Positions 17,990-28,643 are shown, numbered from the stretch's first letter. The stretch: DNA of 64,000 nucleotides from Bartonella sp. CM31XJBT (GCF_028618555.1 NZ_JAQITD010000011.1:1-64000); one strand, 5' to 3'. The notes: generated by a model not told the origin, from the letters alone. Numbers and translations are program-made.

Positions 17990-18397
17990 ATGGCTCTTTA
18001 TGAACATATGTTCCTTGCCCGACAAGACATCGCACCGCAGCAAGTTGATGAACTTTTGAGTCTCTACAAAGGTGTCATTGAAGCGCATGGTGGAAAAGTT
18101 GGGCGTATAGAAAATTGGGGACTTCGTCCTCTTGCTTACCGTATTCGTAAAAACCGTAAAGCTTATTATGTCTTGGTCAATATTGATGCACCAGCTTCAG
18201 CAATTGCTGAAGTGGAGCGTCAGATGCGCATCAATGAGGATATTTTGCGTTATATGACCATTCGCGTAGAAAAACACGAAAAAGAAAAATCTGCTATGCT
18301 CTCACACCTTGATCGCAATAGTCACATTGGACACGATGAAGAGCGTCCTCGTTTTCCACGTCGTCAACGTGAAAATGCTATAGAAGAGGTAGAATGA
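17990..18397 (+). CDS. rpsF: 30S ribosomal protein S6 (bS6)
   Basis: A 135-residue ribosomal protein starting [13 protein letters not shown], the standard bS6 N-terminus, with [20 protein letters not shown] and the RYMTIRV strand. It binds bS18 and 16S rRNA in the platform of the small subunit. The extended charged tail rich in Arg/Glu (RPRFPRRQR) is common in alphaproteobacteria. ATG at 17990 is preceded by GAAGAAAGG; an upstream TTG at 17972 is less likely. It overlaps rpsR. Confidence 0.97.
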   Translation: MALYEHMFLARQDIAPQQVDELLSLYKGVIEAHGGKVGRIENWGLRPLAYRIRKNRKAYYVLVNIDAPASAIAEVERQMRINEDILRYMTIRVEKHEKEKSAMLSHLDRNSHIGHDEERPRFPRRQRENAIEEVE

Positions 18398-18645
18398 TGA
18401 CTGATACTAATCAAAACTCTGCACGTCGCCCCTTTCATCGTCGTCGTAAAACATGTCCTTTTTCAGGGACCAATGCTCCCAAAATTGATTATAAAGACAT
18501 CAAGTTGTTACAACGTTATATTTCCGAACGTGGGAAAATTGTTCCTTCACGGATTACTGCTGTTAGTCAGAAAAAACAGCGTGAATTAGCTAATGCTATC
18601 AAACGTGCTCGCTTTTTAGGTTTACTTCCGTACGTTATAAAGTAA
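18394..18645 (+). CDS. rpsR: 30S ribosomal protein S18 (bS18)
   Basis: An 83-residue protein with the bS18 core (KTCPFSG, then [19 protein letters not shown] and [20 protein letters not shown]). It forms a heterodimer with bS6 in the 30S platform. Start codons at 18394 and 18397 are both possible; the first overlaps the rpsF stop and follows AGAAGAGG. A perfect hairpin terminator follows the gene. Confidence 0.97.
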   Translation: MMTDTNQNSARRPFHRRRKTCPFSGTNAPKIDYKDIKLLQRYISERGKIVPSRITAVSQKKQRELANAIKRARFLGLLPYVIK

Positions 18646-18661
18646 GCGATCAATATGTTAT

Positions 18662-18693
18662 GCAACTGGAGAGTTTCTCCAGTTGCTTTTCTT
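18662..18693 (+). terminator. Rho-independent terminator after rpsR
   Basis: A perfect 11-base stem (GCAACTGGAGA with TCTCCAGTTGC), three-base loop GTT, and a TTTTCTT tail, 17 bases after the rpsR stop. It ends or attenuates the rpsF-rpsR transcript before the DUF2232 gene. Confidence 0.85.
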
Positions 18694-18793
18694 ATATGGT
18701 TAAAAATAGCTTGTTGTATCCTATGTTAAGCTATTAAATGTCAAAGTTGGGGTATTGACACGCCTCTAACTGCAGAAAGCAGGACAGCAATAA

Positions 18794-19774
18794 ATGAAAA
18801 AAAATCGTACTTATGAGATATTAACCGGTATTTTGGCAGGATTATTTGCTGTTGTGATAGGAATGGCAATCATCAGTGTTGCAAATATCGCGCCCTTTTT
18901 TTCTCTTCTTCTTGGATGCTTTCTTTCATTGCCAATTTTTATTGTTGCGTTCGGTCAAGGAACATTAGCCAGTCTCATCGCCCTCATAAGTGCCACTGTT
19001 GTTCTTATCATAACCACTAATACCTATATTGCTCTTGGCTCTATGTTCTTATTTTTCCTTCCTGCTGTCTATGCTTCTTGGCTTCTTGGGCTTGCACGAC
19101 CAGCGCAAAAAGAAAACGAACTGATATGGTATCCATTATCATCGGTTATTTTTCATTTAACTAATTTTATCGCTCTTATAGCAACTTTCATTGGGCTCTA
19201 TGTTCAAACCCGTCCATCCACACCCGTCATTGCAAAAAAAATCACCGAAAACATAGCACAAACTCTGCAACAATCACAGTCAATAAAAGAAGCCGATATA
19301 CGCGCTTTTAGTGAGCTTTTAATGACGCATACAGCAACTTTTACTGCTTTTTCTTTGACTGTTTATAGTTTGGTTTTTCTCATTGGTAACCTTTACTTTT
19401 CCATGATAGCAGCACAACATATGAAATGGCTGAAAAGACCCCGTGATGATTGGAGCCAAACTCTCCGCCTTCCCATTTCTGGAATTATTATTTTCATTAT
19501 TGTTTGCATAGCATCGATGATTGAGCTGAGCGCTTCTCTTAACTTGAGTACCCGTATCTTTAGCACTGCATACATTGTCATCATATTAATTAGCGGTCTA
19601 GCATATCTTCACAATATTACAAAAGGGGTAAACGGTCGAATTATTATACTTTCTCTTGTTTATATTGCTATTTTTACAATCGTTTTTACTCCACCTATTG
19701 TTTTCATGATGCTTTTGATGGGAATTTGGGCTGCTATTCAATACAATTTTCAATCACGCAAAAAACTCCACTAA
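18794..19774 (+). CDS. DUF2232 family integral membrane protein
   Basis: A 326-residue inner-membrane protein with about eight hydrophobic segments; the central hydrophilic stretch (about residues 140-180) separates the two halves. The family (DUF2232, YybS-like) is found beside rpsR and rplI in many alphaproteobacteria and in Firmicutes, but its function is not established. It lies between the rpsR terminator and rplI, 25 bases ahead of rplI. AGGA precedes the ATG. The call rests on context and topology. Confidence 0.75.
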   Translation: MKKNRTYEILTGILAGLFAVVIGMAIISVANIAPFFSLLLGCFLSLPIFIVAFGQGTLASLIALISATVVLIITTNTYIALGSMFLFFLPAVYASWLLGLARPAQKENELIWYPLSSVIFHLTNFIALIATFIGLYVQTRPSTPVIAKKITENIAQTLQQSQSIKEADIRAFSELLMTHTATFTAFSLTVYSLVFLIGNLYFSMIAAQHMKWLKRPRDDWSQTLRLPISGIIIFIIVCIASMIELSASLNLSTRIFSTAYIVIILISGLAYLHNITKGVNGRIIILSLVYIAIFTIVFTPPIVFMMLLMGIWAAIQYNFQSRKKLH

Positions 19775-19799
19775 ATTTATTTGTTCGAAAGGAAAAACT

Positions 19800-20396
19800 A
19801 TGGATATTATTTTACTTGAGCGCATTCCTCGTCTTGGTCAGATGGGTGATATTGTCTCAGTTAAAGATGGTTATGCGCGTAATTTTCTCTTACCTCAAGG
19901 TAAAGCTTTACGCGCAAATGAAGCTAATAAAAAACATTTTGAGGTACAACGTGCACAACTTGAAGCACGTAATCTTGAACGCAAAAGCGAAGCGCAAAAA
20001 ATTGCTGAAAAACTTGATGGACAATCATTCATTGTTGTTCGTTCTGCTGGTGAAACGGGACAACTTTATGGTTCTGTGTCAACACGTGATATTGCTGAAA
20101 TCATAACAGATGAAGGCTTTTCTATTGGAAGAAATCAAATCGAACTTAATCATCCAATAAAAATGATCGGTCTTCACACTATCACTCTTAGCTTACATCC
20201 AGAGGTTCAAATTTCTGTGATTATTAACGTTGCGCGTTCTACCAGTGAAGCACAACGCCAAGCAGAAGGTGAAACTCTCACTTCGGCTAAAGAAATATAT
20301 AATATTCAAGAAGAATTATTAGAAGAAAGTCAGGAAGAATTATTGGCAGAAGAAATTAATGACAACGATATAAACAGTTCTCATCAAGAAGCTTAA
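19800..20396 (+). CDS. rplI: 50S ribosomal protein L9 (bL9)
   Basis: A 198-residue protein with the bL9 N-terminal domain ([32 protein letters not shown]), the long connecting helix (about 40-75) and the C-terminal rRNA-binding domain ([14 protein letters not shown]). It binds 23S rRNA near the L1 stalk and helps maintain reading frame. An acidic tail after about residue 150, rich in Glu, extends it beyond the E. coli length and is usual in alphaproteobacteria. GAAAGGA lies just before the start. Confidence 0.97.
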   Translation: MDIILLERIPRLGQMGDIVSVKDGYARNFLLPQGKALRANEANKKHFEVQRAQLEARNLERKSEAQKIAEKLDGQSFIVVRSAGETGQLYGSVSTRDIAEIITDEGFSIGRNQIELNHPIKMIGLHTITLSLHPEVQISVIINVARSTSEAQRQAEGETLTSAKEIYNIQEELLEESQEELLAEEINDNDINSSHQEA

Positions 20397-20449
20397 TTGC
20401 TATTTTTTCTTTGTGTTTTATATTTTTTATTCCATTTTAAATATTGTTC

Positions 20450-20484
20450 ATAAAATACTCACACTTTAAAAGTGAGTATTTTAT
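20450..20484. terminator. Bidirectional-looking hairpin after rplI
   Basis: A perfect 13-base inverted repeat (ATAAAATACTCAC / GTGAGTATTTTAT) around a 9-base loop, 53 bases past the rplI stop. The A/T ends of the arms make it a plausible rho-independent terminator in either direction. Confidence 0.7.
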
Positions 20485-20990
20485 GGCTATCGTACATAAA
20501 TAATCTAATTTTTATGAAAGAATTAGAAATATATTATTTAAAGGCATTATATGCCGAGAATGATAATATCACTAAGAGGAAATGTCTTTTGTTTTCCAGC
20601 ATATAAAGCAAAAATAATTTAAAGTCCTACCCTTAAGGCTAAAGTTTGTATGAGCGTTAAGTTGATTATATCCTCACATGATCTGAAATAATTTCAGTTA
20701 TAAAAAAATAATTCTACTTACACAGATATTGGAATTTTAAGGTTAAGTAACTTAAAAATACTTAAATTTAGAGTAGCAAAACTTCCACTTTAAAATCACA
20801 TATTATAAAATAAAATAGATAGACGTTATATAAATAATACACAAATGATAAATGAGAAACGAAAAGAGAGTTTTAAAAAATTATATAATTTTAACTTAAA
20901 ATGAAGATTTGTCGCTCTATTCTTTTAATTATACGATTTTCAATTTATCGCCTAAAGTAGCTAGACTTAGAATTTTAGTGGAAAAATATT
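20485..20990. other. Gene-free AT-rich gap upstream of dnaB
   Basis: About 500 bases with no coding potential that I can support on either strand. It should contain the dnaB promoter, but the composition is too AT-rich to pick one reliably. No repeat or relic was recognised. Confidence 0.5.
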
Positions 20991-22481
20991 ATGGAAGAAA
21001 CTAACGTTGTTAATGTCAGCTCTTCAAAGAAAGAGGATTCTCCTTCTTTTCGGCAACTTCCGCATAATATTGAAGCTGAACAGGCATTGCTTGGTGCCAT
21101 CTTTATCAACAATGATTCTCTTGACCGCGTTTCAGATTTTCTAAAACCAGAACATTTTTTTGAACCATTGCATCAAAAAATTTATCATGTTTTATCTCAC
21201 CTTATTAAAACAGGAAAACGTGTAGATCCAGTTACAATCAAGCCCTATATCCAAATGGAAGAAAAAATTGGAGATATTACTGTATACCAATATGTTGTTC
21301 GCTTAGCCACAGAGGCAGTCACTATTATTAACGCTGAAGATTATGGACGCGTCATTTACGATCTTTTTATCCGACGGTCTTTGATTAACCTTGGAACTCA
21401 AGTTGTCAATACAGCCTTTGATGCTCCTGTAGAACTCACGCCTACCCAACAAATTGAAACTGTTGAAAATCAGTTATTTGAGCTAGCAGAAAAAGGGAAA
21501 TATGGAGGTGGATTTGAAAATTTTAATGAGGCTATTAAAAAAGCTATCGATATGGCAAGTGCTGCGAAAAAGCGCTCTTCACAATTATCAGGGATAGCCA
21601 CCCATATTAAAACACTTGATGAAAAAATGGGAGGATTACAAGCATCTGACTTAATTATCCTTGCGGGGCGCCCTGGTATGGGTAAAACCTCACTGGCTAC
21701 CAATATTGCCTTTAATATTGCTAATGCTTATAATCGTAATGCCAATATCCAAGAAAATGAAGGCGGCATTGTGGGATTCTTCTCACTTGAGATGTCATCC
21801 GAACAGCTTGCAACCCGTATTATTTCTGAACAAACAGAAGTCTCTTCTTCTGATATTCGGCGTGGTAATATTTCAGATGAACAATTTTCAAAAATTATTC
21901 GTGCGGTGAACCAACTACAAAAGGCACCACTTTATATTGATCAAACTGGGGGAATATCAATTACGCAATTAGCTGCTCGTGCGCGGCGTCTCAAGCGGCA
22001 ACATGGTTTAGATATCTTGTTTATTGACTATATCCAACTCATGACAAGCAGTTCAAAGCGCTCATCAGAAAATCGTGTCCAAGAGATCACAGAAATTACC
22101 ACAGGATTAAAAGCATTAGCGAAAGAATTGAATATTCCTATTATCGCTCTCTCTCAACTTTCACGTCAAGTAGAAAATAGAACAGATAAACGTCCACAGC
22201 TCTCAGATTTACGTGAATCTGGTTCAATTGAGCAAGATGCAGACATCGTTCTTTTTGTCTATCGCGAAGAATATTATCTCAAAAATGAAGAACCAAAGTT
22301 AGGTAGCTTGGAACATACAAAATGGCAAGAAATAATGGACAAAGCTTTTGGAAAAGCTGATGTTATTATTGCAAAACAGCGCCATGGGCCGACAGGAATC
22401 GTGCCCCTTGCCTTTCAATCTGATTTCACACGATTCAGTGATCTTGCCGATAGCAATTATCTTCCAGAGCAAATTGGTTAA
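20991..22481 (+). CDS. dnaB: Replicative DNA helicase DnaB
   Basis: A 496-residue hexameric 5'-3' helicase that unwinds DNA at the replication fork and recruits primase. The N-terminal domain begins at LPHNIEAEQALLGAIF, and the RecA-like C-terminal domain has Walker A in AGRPGMGKTSLA, Walker B in DILFIDYIQLM and the DLRESGSIEQDADIV block. Length is normal and no intein is present. radA starts six bases after its stop; in many relatives alr lies between the two. Confidence 0.97.
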   Translation: MEETNVVNVSSSKKEDSPSFRQLPHNIEAEQALLGAIFINNDSLDRVSDFLKPEHFFEPLHQKIYHVLSHLIKTGKRVDPVTIKPYIQMEEKIGDITVYQYVVRLATEAVTIINAEDYGRVIYDLFIRRSLINLGTQVVNTAFDAPVELTPTQQIETVENQLFELAEKGKYGGGFENFNEAIKKAIDMASAAKKRSSQLSGIATHIKTLDEKMGGLQASDLIILAGRPGMGKTSLATNIAFNIANAYNRNANIQENEGGIVGFFSLEMSSEQLATRIISEQTEVSSSDIRRGNISDEQFSKIIRAVNQLQKAPLYIDQTGGISITQLAARARRLKRQHGLDILFIDYIQLMTSSSKRSSENRVQEITEITTGLKALAKELNIPIIALSQLSRQVENRTDKRPQLSDLRESGSIEQDADIVLFVYREEYYLKNEEPKLGSLEHTKWQEIMDKAFGKADVIIAKQRHGPTGIVPLAFQSDFTRFSDLADSNYLPEQIG

Positions 22482-22487
22482 ATCAAC

Positions 22488-23864
22488 ATGGTACGTAATC
22501 GTATTCAATTTATCTGTCAAAATTGTGGCACTGTTCATTCTCGTTGGGCAGGAAAATGTAGTGCTTGTGGAGAATGGAATTCCCTTATCGAAGAAAATAT
22601 AAATGGCGGCATAGGAAGTGGTCCTAAGCAGAATACGCGTAAAGGACGCATCGTTGCCCTTACATCTCTTTCTGGAGATATCCAAGATGCTCCACGTATT
22701 TATTCTGGTATTGCGGAACTTGATCGTGTTACCGGTGGGGGCTTTGTCCGTGGATCGGCACTCCTTGTTGGAGGTGATCCGGGTATTGGTAAATCAACAT
22801 TGCTGACACAAACAGCTGCTGCTTTATCACGTAAAGGATATAATGTCATCTATGTTTCAGGTGAAGAGGCTATTGCGCAAATTTGTCTGCGCGCACAAAG
22901 GCTTGAAGCTAACAATACAGAGGTGAAAATTGCTGCTGAAACCAATGTTGAAGATATTCTGGCAACCTTAAGCGAACATAAAAACCTTGATATGGTGATT
23001 ATCGATTCGATTCAAACCCTATGGTCAGATACAGCAGATTCAGCACCTGGCACTGTCACACAAGTACGTATCGGTGCTCAGGCAATGATCCGCTTTGCCA
23101 AGAAAACAGGAGCCGCCGTTGTTCTTGTTGGGCATGTTACAAAAGATGGACAAATTGCTGGTCCTCGGGTCGTTGAACATATGGTTGATGGCGTTCTCTA
23201 TTTTGAGGGTGAAGGAGGACATCATTATCGCATTCTTAGAACTGTAAAAAATCGCTTCGGACCAACAGATGAAATTGGTGTCTTTGAAATGTCTGATAAA
23301 GGATTACGCGAAGTGATAAATCCATCCGAATTGTTTTTAGGAGAACGTAATGAAAAAGCCCCAGGCGCTGCTGTTTTCGCCGGTATGGAAGGAACACGCC
23401 CGATACTCGTAGAAATTCAAGCGCTTGTTGCTCCTTCTTCCCTTGGGACACCAAGACGTGCGGTTGTCGGATGGGATGGAAATCGTCTTTCTATGATTCT
23501 TGCCGTTTTAGAAGCCCATTGTGGCATTCGTTTTGGACAGCATGATGTCTATCTGAACGTGGCAGGTGGCTATCGCATATCAGAACCCGCTGCTGATTTA
23601 GCTGTAGCCGCTGCTTTGGTATCTTCTCTTGCCAATATCGCATTGCCAACGGATTATGTCTATTTTGGTGAAGTCAGTCTTTCAGGAGCTACCCGCGCTG
23701 TTGCACATTCAGCACAGCGCATAAATGAAGCCAAAAAACTCGGCTTTCAAGGAGCCTTTCATCCCACAACAACAACCGAAATGATGAAGTCGCTCAACTT
23801 TAAACAAAAAACTTTCTCCGACCTTCCCGAACTCGTTGCTACTCTTACCGTAAGTAAAAAATGA
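22488..23864 (+). CDS. radA: DNA repair protein RadA
   Basis: A 458-residue RecA-like ATPase that helps process recombination intermediates and drives branch migration. It has an N-terminal C4 zinc finger (CQNCGTVHSRWAGKCSAC), Walker A GGDPGIGKSTLL, the RadA-specific KNRFGP motif, and a C-terminal Lon-protease-like domain (from about residue 290, YLNVAGGYRISEPAADLAV) that lacks protease activity in the family. It sits tightly behind dnaB and probably shares its transcript. Confidence 0.96.
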   Translation: MVRNRIQFICQNCGTVHSRWAGKCSACGEWNSLIEENINGGIGSGPKQNTRKGRIVALTSLSGDIQDAPRIYSGIAELDRVTGGGFVRGSALLVGGDPGIGKSTLLTQTAAALSRKGYNVIYVSGEEAIAQICLRAQRLEANNTEVKIAAETNVEDILATLSEHKNLDMVIIDSIQTLWSDTADSAPGTVTQVRIGAQAMIRFAKKTGAAVVLVGHVTKDGQIAGPRVVEHMVDGVLYFEGEGGHHYRILRTVKNRFGPTDEIGVFEMSDKGLREVINPSELFLGERNEKAPGAAVFAGMEGTRPILVEIQALVAPSSLGTPRRAVVGWDGNRLSMILAVLEAHCGIRFGQHDVYLNVAGGYRISEPAADLAVAAALVSSLANIALPTDYVYFGEVSLSGATRAVAHSAQRINEAKKLGFQGAFHPTTTTEMMKSLNFKQKTFSDLPELVATLTVSKK

Positions 23865-24006
23865 TCTGCACCACAGATATGATAATATAGAAAAAACTCT
23901 ATAACATACAAAAGATCCTTGCTATAAGAACAAAAAATGGCATAACAAAAAATATATTTGCACACAGACTTAAAAGAACGCAACTTTATGTATAAGGAAC
24001 AAACAA

Positions 24007-24588
24007 ATGATCATAACAATCCTTGATGGAATTGTCGTAGTAATCATCCTGTTGTCCGCTTTTCTTGCTATGCTTCGAGGATTTTCACGTGAAGTGTTAT
24101 CGTTGATTTCTTGGGCAGTTGCAGCTGTTACGACACTGTTTTTATTCAAACCTGTCTTACCTTTCTTTGAACAATATCTCTCTAATAAAATGATTGCATT
24201 GATCACAACATTGGTCACAATTTTTATTATTGTTCTCATTATTACTTCAATTATTACAATGAAGATCTCTGATTTTATTATTGATAGTCGAATTGGTATC
24301 CTTGACCGTGCTATTGGTTTTATTTTTGGAGCACTTCGTGGTTTACTTATCATGGTCATCGGTATGTTGCTGATTAATGCACTGATTAAACCCGAGCTTC
24401 AAGCGAATTGGTTAAAAAATGCAAAAACAAGACCCATTTTAGATTCATTGGGACAAAAAGTTTGGGAAATACTCCCAAAAGATATTGGATCTGTTCTCGA
24501 AAAGGCTGAAAATTTGTTTAAAGACAGCAATAAACATACGTATGAGCAACACTCTCATGAAAAGATAATTTTAAAAAATAGAGAATAG
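24007..24588 (+). CDS. cvpA: CvpA family inner-membrane protein
   Basis: A 193-residue protein with four hydrophobic segments and the CvpA-type LRGFSREVLSLISWAVAA region; GFIFGALRGLLIM is also typical. CvpA relatives were first linked to colicin V production and are often next to purF, as here; in other bacteria they affect envelope stress tolerance. The C-terminal tail is polar (HTYEQHSHEK). It precedes purF by 75 bases. Confidence 0.88.
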   Translation: MIITILDGIVVVIILLSAFLAMLRGFSREVLSLISWAVAAVTTLFLFKPVLPFFEQYLSNKMIALITTLVTIFIIVLIITSIITMKISDFIIDSRIGILDRAIGFIFGALRGLLIMVIGMLLINALIKPELQANWLKNAKTRPILDSLGQKVWEILPKDIGSVLEKAENLFKDSNKHTYEQHSHEKIILKNRE

Positions 24589-24663
24589 TTTTTCATGAGG
24601 AAAGAGAACTAAATGATGTAAAATGTGATATTAATGATTCCTCCATATCACAACTGAAAGAAT

Positions 24664-26157
24664 ATGATGATAAAAAGCGATGTTTTCTGTCAAGAATTTT
24701 CATTAGATGATGATACCCTTCATGAAGAATGTGGAGTTTTTGGTATTCTTGGGCATGAAGATGCCGCAACATTAACAGCTCTTGGACTCCACGCACTTCA
24801 GCATCGTGGGCAAGAAGCAGCTGGGATTGTTTCTTACCATAATAAAATATTTCATCAAGAAAAGCATTTAGGTCTTGTTGGTGATCACTATACAAACCCT
24901 GCAACACTTGCGCGCTTACCAGGAAATCGTGCTATTGGACATACCCGTTATTCAACAACTGGAGAAGTGGCATTACGCAATGTTCAACCCCTTTTTGCTG
25001 AATTGAAAGTTGGAGGTATTGCTATTGCACATAATGGTAATCTTACCAATGGTCTCACATTACGCCGTGAACTCATCGCTTCTGGTGCTATCTGTCAATC
25101 AACGTCAGATTCAGAAGTTTTTCTCCATCTTATTGCCCGCTCACGTTATGAATCGTCCTCTGATCGTTTTGTTGATGCGATTCGGCAAGTAGAAGGTGGG
25201 TATGCTATGTTAGCGCTCACACGTACAAAGCTTATTGCGGCACGCGATCCAACAGGAATTAGACCTCTCGTGATGGGGGAACTTGATGGTAAGCCTATCT
25301 TTTGTTCTGAAACTTGTGCTCTTGATATTATTGGAGCAAAATATGTCCGTGATGTTAAAAATGGAGAAATCATCATATGTGAAATACAAAAAAATGGGGA
25401 AATTACGAAAAAAATTATAAAACCAGAAAATACAAAACCAGAAAAACTTTGCTTGTTTGAATATGTTTATTTTGCCCGCCCAGACTCAATCGTTGGAGGA
25501 CGTAGTGTTTATACAACACGCAAAAATATGGGAATCCATTTAGCACAGGAAGCCCCTTGTGAGGGTGATGTTGTGGTTCCTGTTCCTGATGGAGGAACGC
25601 CTGCCGCAATTGGCTATGCACAAGAAATTGGAATTCCCTTCGAGCTTGGTATTATTCGTAATCACTATGTTGGCCGCACTTTTATCGAACCAACACAACA
25701 AATTCGTGCTTTTGGCGTCAAGTTAAAACATTCGGCAAACCGTCCTGTGATTGAAGGAAAACGTGTTATTCTGGTTGATGACTCTATTGTACGTGGAACA
25801 ACATCCCTTAAAATTGTACGAATGCTTCGCGATGCAGGAGCAAAAGAAGTTCATATGCGCATTTCTAGCCCTATGATTTTTTATCCTGACTTTTATGGTA
25901 TTGATACACCTAAAGCTGAAAATCTTTTAGCAAATCAATATCCAGATTTAAAATCTATGTGTGATTTTATTGGAGCGGATTCATTAGAATTTCTTTCAAC
26001 GGATGGATTATATCTTGCTGTAGCAGGGGAAAAACGGAATAACGCCGATCCACAATTTACTGACCATTATTTTACTGGATATTATCCTACGCATCTGGTT
26101 GATCAAGAAAATCTCTCCAAAATTCATCAATCATCTGTTCTTAAAACAAGAGATTAA
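24664..26157 (+). CDS. purF: Amidophosphoribosyltransferase
   Basis: A 497-residue enzyme for the first committed step of purine synthesis: PRPP and glutamine give 5-phosphoribosylamine. A short propeptide precedes the nucleophile Cys in HEECGVFGILG, followed by the Ntn glutaminase domain (ALQHRGQEAAGIV, GHTRYSTTG, HNGNLTN) and the PRTase domain with the PRPP loop VILVDDSIVRGTTS. A Cys-rich Fe-S pattern is only partly visible. The stop shares a base with the next SDR gene (TAATG). Confidence 0.97.
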   Translation: MMIKSDVFCQEFSLDDDTLHEECGVFGILGHEDAATLTALGLHALQHRGQEAAGIVSYHNKIFHQEKHLGLVGDHYTNPATLARLPGNRAIGHTRYSTTGEVALRNVQPLFAELKVGGIAIAHNGNLTNGLTLRRELIASGAICQSTSDSEVFLHLIARSRYESSSDRFVDAIRQVEGGYAMLALTRTKLIAARDPTGIRPLVMGELDGKPIFCSETCALDIIGAKYVRDVKNGEIIICEIQKNGEITKKIIKPENTKPEKLCLFEYVYFARPDSIVGGRSVYTTRKNMGIHLAQEAPCEGDVVVPVPDGGTPAAIGYAQEIGIPFELGIIRNHYVGRTFIEPTQQIRAFGVKLKHSANRPVIEGKRVILVDDSIVRGTTSLKIVRMLRDAGAKEVHMRISSPMIFYPDFYGIDTPKAENLLANQYPDLKSMCDFIGADSLEFLSTDGLYLAVAGEKRNNADPQFTDHYFTGYYPTHLVDQENLSKIHQSSVLKTRD

Positions 26158-26909
26158 TGATGGCAAAATGTGATTTTAGTCTCCATGGGCGTGTGGCACT
26201 TGTTACTGGCGCATCAAGAGGGATTGGCTATTATTTGGCACTCGAGCTTGCTGCACGCGGGGCTCATATTATTGCTCTTGCACGAACAGTCAGTGGACTT
26301 ACTGAATTAGATAACCAAATCCGAGAAAAAGGAGCTCATGCAACCCTTGTTCCCCTTGACTTGCATCATATGGAAAACATCGATACTCTTGCTATCTCAA
26401 TTGCCAAACGCTGGAAAAAACTTGATATTATCGTTGCAAACGCAGGAATTCTTGGAACACTCTCACCAATAGCGCATATAGAAAACACGGTATTTGAAGA
26501 TGTTTTTCAAATAAATCTTTTCAGCCAATGGCGCTTAATGAAAGCCGTTGAGCCTTTATTACGTGAATCTGATGCTGGACGAGCCATCCTGTTATCCTCA
26601 AGCGTTGCGCATGCTGCGCGCCCTTTCTGGGGAGCTTATGCAGCCTCTAAAGCGGCTTTAGAGGTGATTGCCCGCTGTTGGGCAGAAGAACTCAAACAAA
26701 CCCCTATTAAGATTAATTGTGTCAACCCTGGTGCCACACGCACTGCCATGCGCGCTGAAGCTATGCCCGGTGAAGATCCACAAACTCTGCCTTCACCACA
26801 AGAGGTCGCAAAAAAGATCGTACATTTGTTATCACCTGATTTAAAGGAAACTGGAAAACTCTTTAATGTCCATAAAAATCGGTTTGTAAATTATCACATA
26901 CCTGATTGA
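26157..26909 (+). CDS. Short-chain dehydrogenase/reductase (SDR)
   Basis: A 250-residue classical SDR with cofactor motif TGASRGIGYYLA, NAGILGT, catalytic Ser in LLSSSVAHA and YxxxK in YAASKAALE. The Asp/Arg pattern after the second strand does not settle NAD versus NADP. It overlaps purF by one base, so it is translationally coupled. Such SDRs follow purF in related Hyphomicrobiales, but the substrate is unknown. Two adjacent ATGs (26157, 26160) are possible starts. Confidence 0.85.
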   Translation: MMAKCDFSLHGRVALVTGASRGIGYYLALELAARGAHIIALARTVSGLTELDNQIREKGAHATLVPLDLHHMENIDTLAISIAKRWKKLDIIVANAGILGTLSPIAHIENTVFEDVFQINLFSQWRLMKAVEPLLRESDAGRAILLSSSVAHAARPFWGAYAASKAALEVIARCWAEELKQTPIKINCVNPGATRTAMRAEAMPGEDPQTLPSPQEVAKKIVHLLSPDLKETGKLFNVHKNRFVNYHIPD

Positions 26910-26979
26910 TCATCATATGAGAAGTAAATCGTTTGACTCTCTCTTTTTTCTGTGCTCTTCGACAGAAGCATGAAGCACT

Positions 26980-27819
26980 TTATGATTCTTGGATAGCTTT
27001 AGCATCAGCCTTTTTCTCTTCTAAAGTAGCACGTTTATTATAAGCGATAAAACTACAGGGGAGAAAAATCATATAGCTAACAGCTGTAATCAATAAAGTT
27101 TCCCATGTGTAAGTCGCAAGAAAACCGACATAAATAACAATGACCAACATGCACGGTATAACGATATCGCGCCTTAAATTTTGATCAATTGTTTTTGCAT
27201 TCCATACCGGTAAACGACTAATCAAAAGAAAAGCAATAATTACAGTATAAAGACTAAAAAATAATGCCCACCCCCAATTGGGAACCAAACCAAGAGTGCC
27301 TAAATAGGTAGGCAATAAAAGGAGTAATGCTCCTGCTGGTGCTGGAACACCAACAAAATAACTTTTCTGCCACTTAGGTATATTGGGGTTATCTAACATC
27401 ACATTAAAACGTGCTAATCGCAAACAACAAGCAACACAATAAACAAGAGCAGCAACCCAACCAATGTGATTTGCTTGATTCAAGATAAAAGAATAAACAA
27501 TGAGTGCAGGGGTAACACCAAAATTTATAACATCAGCAAGAGAATCCATCTGTGCCCCAAAAGATGAACTACCATCTATTAAACGGGCAATGCGACCATC
27601 AGCACCATCTAAAACTGCGGCCAAAAGCACCATTAAAATAGCAGCTTCATAGCGATGTTCAAAAGCCAAACGAATACTGCTCATCCCTGCACAAATTGCT
27701 AAAATAGTAATGATATTGGGAATGACATACCGCATCGATGTAGGTGAACGCCGCCGATTTGCACCTTCATCATGCTGCCCCTCAGGATTGAATGAAGAAA
27801 ATGGCGAAAAATTTTTCAT
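26980..27819 (-). CDS. pssA: CDP-diacylglycerol--serine O-phosphatidyltransferase
   Basis: A 279-residue membrane enzyme that makes phosphatidylserine from CDP-diacylglycerol and serine. The CDP-alcohol phosphatidyltransferase motif is complete: DGADGRIAR, G in SSFG, then DSLAD with both terminal Asp residues. About seven hydrophobic segments follow the cytosolic N-terminus. It lies eight bases behind psd, so the two genes form a phosphatidylethanolamine operon. This is the type II (integral membrane) enzyme. Confidence 0.95.
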   Translation of the reverse strand: MKNFSPFSSFNPEGQHDEGANRRRSPTSMRYVIPNIITILAICAGMSSIRLAFEHRYEAAILMVLLAAVLDGADGRIARLIDGSSSFGAQMDSLADVINFGVTPALIVYSFILNQANHIGWVAALVYCVACCLRLARFNVMLDNPNIPKWQKSYFVGVPAPAGALLLLLPTYLGTLGLVPNWGWALFFSLYTVIIAFLLISRLPVWNAKTIDQNLRRDIVIPCMLVIVIYVGFLATYTWETLLITAVSYMIFLPCSFIAYNKRATLEEKKADAKAIQES

Positions 27820-27827
27820 TGTGAGTC

Positions 27828-28526
27828 CTAATCGTATCTGAAATCCGTTGTGGCACTCTTATCATCAAAAGAACCCAAAACTGTTTCTCCAGCAATTGCT
27901 GTCTGTCCAACTGCAACACGCACTTTCATTTCAGTTGGTATATAAATATCAAGGCGAGAACCAAAACGAATCAATCCAAATCGCTCACCAGTCATAACGG
28001 CATCATTTTCTTTTGACCAGCAAACAATCCGGCGTGCAACCATTCCCGCTATTTGTACGATACCGATTTTACCATGTTTGCTATCAATTACCATCCCATT
28101 ACGCTCATTAAACTGACTAGCTTTATCAAAGTCAGCATTAGTAAATCGACCTGGCTGATAAACGATAGACTCTACTGTACCACTGATAGGAATACGATTA
28201 ATATGGCATGAAAAAACATCCATAAAAATGGAAATACGGATCATTTCATCTTTCCCTAATCCTAATTCTTCAGGTGGAACACATGATTCCACAAATGAAA
28301 TACGCCCATCTGCAGGCGACATAACCCAATTTGAATTCAAAGGGATCACACGATCTGGATCACGGAAAAAGTATACACACCACACCGTGAGAATGAGACC
28401 AAACCAAAACAACGGACTCCATATCCAACCAAGAATGAGCGAAATAACAAAAAACGCTACAATAAAAGGATAGCCTTCTTTATGAACCGATACAAAGCTA
28501 TTATGGAAAGATTGCAGAATACTCAT
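27828..28526 (-). CDS. psd: Phosphatidylserine decarboxylase proenzyme
   Basis: A 232-residue proenzyme of the short (PSD-A) class found in rhizobia and relatives. It decarboxylates phosphatidylserine to phosphatidylethanolamine. Self-cleavage at the Gly-Ser pair in [10 protein letters not shown] would generate the pyruvoyl group from the serine. Two hydrophobic N-terminal segments (about 18-45) anchor it, and [13 protein letters not shown] is a family signature. It is the first gene of the psd-pssA unit. Confidence 0.95.
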   Translation of the reverse strand: MSILQSFHNSFVSVHKEGYPFIVAFFVISLILGWIWSPLFWFGLILTVWCVYFFRDPDRVIPLNSNWVMSPADGRISFVESCVPPEELGLGKDEMIRISIFMDVFSCHINRIPISGTVESIVYQPGRFTNADFDKASQFNERNGMVIDSKHGKIGIVQIAGMVARRIVCWSKENDAVMTGERFGLIRFGSRLDIYIPTEMKVRVAVGQTAIAGETVLGSFDDKSATTDFRYD

Positions 28527-28643
28527 ATAATTTCCTATTCATCGTAAACTTAAACAAGCAACAAATCTTTTTGTTCCTCTTGTGTCTTTTTATGTATTTA
28601 ATCAATCACTCCATATAAAGATATAGATTACATTTTGCTCTAT

